64,000 bases of DNA from DASZBX01 sp035943635 (GTDB lineage Bacteria > Actinomycetota > Actinomycetes > Streptomycetales > Catenulisporaceae): NCBI GenBank assembly GCA_035943635.1, contig DASZBX010000006.1, positions 61,991 through 125,990 of the forward strand. Reading direction: 5' to 3'. Under the pieces are notes generated by a model. It worked only from the letters and a program-made list of their open reading frames with translations. It searched no databases and was not told the origin of the DNA. Both the position numbers and the translations under genes were made by a program. This document shows positions 61,526-64,000 of the stretch, piece after piece (the stretch's first letter is position 1; each line of letters opens with the position of its first letter).

Positions 61526-63817
61526 ATGCCCATCGACAATCCAGCAGACGAGGCTACAGACGTCGTCACCGGCGTCTTCGCCGGCCCCACCTGCGGCCTC
61601 AGGTACCGGACGCCGACGATGAGCGGCCTCACCGACGAACGCGGGGAGTTCCGCTACCGCCCCGGCGAGGCGGTCACCTTCCTGGTCGGCCGACTGGTCC
61701 TGGGCTCCACCGACGGCGCGCCGCGGATCAACCTCGCGCAGTTGGTCAACCGGGTGGCCGGCAAGATCGAGAAACTGCACGACCCGATGGTGACCAACCT
61801 GGCCCGGCTGATCCAGACCCTGGACCAGGACGGGAACGTCGAAGCCGGCGTCACGATCGCCCCGGCCGTGCACGGCCTGGTCGAGACGACGTTCATCAAC
61901 TTCGGCCAGCCCGAGACCGCGCCGGTGAAGGCCGACGGCACGGCCGGCGGCTTCGCCAACGACCCGGCCGTCCGGGACCTGCTCGCGCAGCTCAACGCGA
62001 CGCCCGGCGTCTTCACCGCGAACACGCCGCGCCGGCTGCGCAGTCCCGCCGCCGCACGCAACGCGCTGCGCCGGGAGATCCGCGGCATCGTCAAGACGAC
62101 CGACGTCAAGATCCCGCTGCGCGACGGCTCCTACGTGCTCGGCGACGTGTTCCGCCCGGCCGACGGCGGCCGGTACCCGGTGGTCATGGCCAAGGGCTTC
62201 TACGGCAAGAGCTTCCACCACGAGTGCATCTCGGACGAGGCCGACGCGCTGAGCAAGGAAGAGGTCGAAGACCGCTACTTCTCCGGCAACCCCGACGGCC
62301 TGCAGTACGAGAACCACGAGACCATCGAGTCTGCGGCCTGGGTTCCGAACGGATACGTGTGCATCCGGGTCGACGCCCGCGGCGTGTGTAACAGCCCTGG
62401 TATCCAGTCGCCGCTGAGCGTGCAGGAGGCGGAGGACTACTACGACGCGATCGAGTGGGCCGCGACCCAGCCGTGGTCCAACGGCAACATCGGCCTCTGG
62501 GGCATGTCCTACCTGGCCATGACGCAGCACAACGTCGCGAGCCTGCAACCGCCGCACCTGAAGGCGATGATCGCCCTCGGCACCGACGCAGACCTCTACA
62601 ACGAGGCCGTGTACGGCGGCGGCATCTACGGCGAGGGCTTCTGGAACTGGTGGTGGACGATCTGGTCCGGCAAGAACTTCGTCGGCGAGCGCCGGCAGAC
62701 GGACTGGATGCCGCGGCTGCTGGCGACCCCGTTCAACGACCCGGCCGCGTACGGCGCGAACGGCTCGATCTTCATGCGCCCGGAGGTGGAGAAGGCCACC
62801 GCGGCGGTGTGGATCGTCGGCCCGCAGACCGGCGCCATCATCCACCAGCTCGGCAGCAGCGAGACCTTCGTCCGCTCGACCGGCGCCCAGGCCCGCAAGT
62901 TCGACTTCGTCGACGCCTGGTTCCCGCACTCTTACAAGGGCTCGACGGTCGCCGAGCACATGCGCTTCTTCGACCACTGGCTCAAGGGCGAGGACAACGG
63001 CGCGATGGCCGGATCCCCGGTCCGGGTCCAGGTCAGGACCGGCGACGGCGCGCACGTCGTGCTGCACGAGGACGAGTGGCCGATCGCGCGGACCGACTAC
63101 CGCCGCTGGTACCTGGACGCCGCGCCGTCGGACTGGCCGGGCGACGGGCGCCGGACCGACTTCCGGCGGATCAGCGAGAGCGCCCCGACCGCCGAGAGCA
63201 GCGCGGACTACGCCGCCGCCCTGGACATCGGCACGCCCACGCTCGCGCCGACCGGCCCGATCGGCGGGACCCCGCGCTGGTCGACCGGCGTCTCGTTCGT
63301 CAGCGAACCGCTGACCGGGGACCTGATGCTGGCCGGTTACATGAAGGTCGGCCTGTGGGTGTCGTCAACGAGCACTGACATGGACGTCTTCGTGTCCTTG
63401 CGGGTGATCGACGAGCAGGACCAGGAGATCCGCTACGAGACCATGGTCCACCCGGTCGACCCGAACAACATCCACCCGGTCGGGCACGGCCTGCTGAAGG
63501 TGTCGCACCGCAGGCTCGACGAGGCCAAGTCGACCGGATACTGGCCGGTGCACACCCATCTGGAGGCGGACTACGCGCCGTTGCAGGGCGGCGAGGTGGT
63601 CCCGATCGAGGTCGGCCTCAACCCGAGCAGCGCCCTGATCCGCCGCGGCCACCGGCTGCGGATCGACGTCCAGCCGTACTCGCCGGCCGGGGTGCCCGTG
63701 CGCGCCTACGACCCGAGCTACCACGAGGGCGCGACGAACACGATCTACACCGGCCCCGACCACCCCGCCTACGTGCAGCTGCCGATCGTGCCCGCGCGGC
63801 CGGCCGGCCGGAACTGA
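61526..63817 (+). CDS. CocE/NonD-family hydrolase with extra N-terminal beta domain, copy 2
   Basis: A 763-residue protein. Residues 1-190 form an additional domain: VVTGVFAGPTCGLRYRTPTMSGLTDERGEFRYRPGEAVTFLVGRLVLGSTDGAPRINLAQLVN, a module otherwise seen in secreted bacterial proteins, though no signal peptide is visible. The hydrolase part follows: IPLRDGSYVLGDVFRPADGGRYPVVMAKGFYGKSFHHE, VCIRVDARGVCNSPG, elbow IGLWGMSYLAMTQ, FFDHWLKGEDNG and the C-terminal jelly roll (LRIDVQPYSPAGVPVRAYDPSY). The usual catalytic Asp position reads G-P-Q-T-G. ATG 61526 has GAGTGAGAG upstream; earlier in-frame starts exist at 61490 and 61502. Confidence 0.82.
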   Translation: MPIDNPADEATDVVTGVFAGPTCGLRYRTPTMSGLTDERGEFRYRPGEAVTFLVGRLVLGSTDGAPRINLAQLVNRVAGKIEKLHDPMVTNLARLIQTLDQDGNVEAGVTIAPAVHGLVETTFINFGQPETAPVKADGTAGGFANDPAVRDLLAQLNATPGVFTANTPRRLRSPAAARNALRREIRGIVKTTDVKIPLRDGSYVLGDVFRPADGGRYPVVMAKGFYGKSFHHECISDEADALSKEEVEDRYFSGNPDGLQYENHETIESAAWVPNGYVCIRVDARGVCNSPGIQSPLSVQEAEDYYDAIEWAATQPWSNGNIGLWGMSYLAMTQHNVASLQPPHLKAMIALGTDADLYNEAVYGGGIYGEGFWNWWWTIWSGKNFVGERRQTDWMPRLLATPFNDPAAYGANGSIFMRPEVEKATAAVWIVGPQTGAIIHQLGSSETFVRSTGAQARKFDFVDAWFPHSYKGSTVAEHMRFFDHWLKGEDNGAMAGSPVRVQVRTGDGAHVVLHEDEWPIARTDYRRWYLDAAPSDWPGDGRRTDFRRISESAPTAESSADYAAALDIGTPTLAPTGPIGGTPRWSTGVSFVSEPLTGDLMLAGYMKVGLWVSSTSTDMDVFVSLRVIDEQDQEIRYETMVHPVDPNNIHPVGHGLLKVSHRRLDEAKSTGYWPVHTHLEADYAPLQGGEVVPIEVGLNPSSALIRRGHRLRIDVQPYSPAGVPVRAYDPSYHEGATNTIYTGPDHPAYVQLPIVPARPAGRN

Positions 63818-63874
63818 TACAGCGCTCTACTTCGCAGCGCTCGACTTGGACGAACGACACAGGAGATGACGACG

Positions 63875-64000
63875 ATGGTGGCGACTGATGAGGTGTCCGA
63901 GAAGCTCAGGACGGTTCTGGAGAAGGTCCGGGCGCTCGGGCCTGCGCTGCGGGAGCGTGCGTTGGATGCGGAGCGGGCTGGGCGTTTGTCGGAGGAGACG
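63875..64000 (+). CDS. Acyl-CoA-dehydrogenase-like flavin monooxygenase, N-terminal part (3' cut by window)
   Basis: Only 42 codons are present: VSEKLRTVLEKVRALGPALRERALDAERAGRLSEET. The R-x-L-x-P-x-L-R-E-R-A-x-x-x-E-x-x-x-R-L-x-E-E-T pattern is the usual start of HsaA/DszC-type two-component flavin monooxygenases in the acyl-CoA dehydrogenase superfamily. I take ATG 63875, 9 nt after AGGAG, rather than the ATG at 63866 that abuts it. It continues the catabolic operon 57 nt after the CocE-like gene. The start of a true acyl-CoA dehydrogenase cannot be excluded. Confidence 0.6.
   Translation, partial: MVATDEVSEKLRTVLEKVRALGPALRERALDAERAGRLSEET

Overview
This window comes from a high-GC actinomycete chromosome. 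The evidence is the strong G/C third-position bias, frequent GTG and TTG starts, leaderless promoters, LAL-type LuxR and LLM flavoenzyme families, and an M. tuberculosis-like leucine/itaconate operon. An acidophilic Catenulispora-like genus is a guess only; the secreted sedolisin would fit it. Gene density is high, but at least seven loci are broken, so the region looks recombined and partly decaying.

Layout. 0-1.3 kb: end of a LuxR-type regulator, a thioredoxin-fold protein, and a frameshifted and truncated isochorismatase. 1.4-8.1 kb: CitE-like lyase, MaoC hydratase, acyl-CoA dehydrogenase, biotin carboxylase and carboxyltransferase, with a divergent TetR regulator. Its order matches M. tuberculosis Rv2498c-Rv2502c/Rv2506, and matching GTTAAY-N4-RTTAAC operators sit at two places. 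8.2-16.3 kb: secreted repeat protein, PPOX protein, nitroreductase remnant, large LAL regulator, S53 sedolisin, SnoaL-like protein.

16.4-31.5 kb is a sulfur-scavenging island: an LLM monooxygenase pair, a cysteine synthase/CBS-like enzyme, GNAT and PPOX proteins, and a TauD-SsuCBA-LLM sulfonate operon. Four of its transcription units, plus the LAL regulator gene to the left, start with tiny unlisted ORFs carrying the same H-I-D-[FL]-x-R-V...S-C ending. These are cysteine-attenuation leader peptides, mostly leaderless with a TTGACA-N17/18 promoter 6-7 nt before the start codon. A 216-bp IS630-type MITE sits exactly at the stop codon of the last LLM gene.

31.6-36.4 kb: a secreted GH27 alpha-galactosidase with ricin-type lectin repeats, a secreted protein, and remnants of a Ser/Thr kinase-WD40 gene and of a flotillin gene. 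36.8-47.5 kb is the best candidate for an undescribed system: a tightly coupled cluster of argininosuccinate synthase, a carbamoyltransferase with a non-ornithine substrate loop, two different argininosuccinate-lyase homologs, a PhyH-type dioxygenase, two ATP-grasp ligases, an MFS exporter and a membrane desaturase. I infer a non-NRPS pathway that builds a ureido or guanidino amino acid, oxidises it, couples it into a small peptide and exports it. The right border is a decayed znuB/znuA locus next to an intact Cys-free (zinc-independent) L33 gene and a possible Zur site.

49-64 kb: a D-2-hydroxyacid dehydrogenase, a secreted SGNH hydrolase, a DUF6884-like protein, an alpha/beta hydrolase with an internal deletion, a prolyl oligopeptidase, and a catabolic cluster. 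The catabolic cluster contains two CocE/NonD hydrolases, a SnoaL-like protein, a cupin, a class III CoA-transferase and the start of an acyl-CoA-dehydrogenase-like flavoenzyme. Its two arms diverge from promoters that overlap copies of one AAATGT-TG-ACATTT operator.
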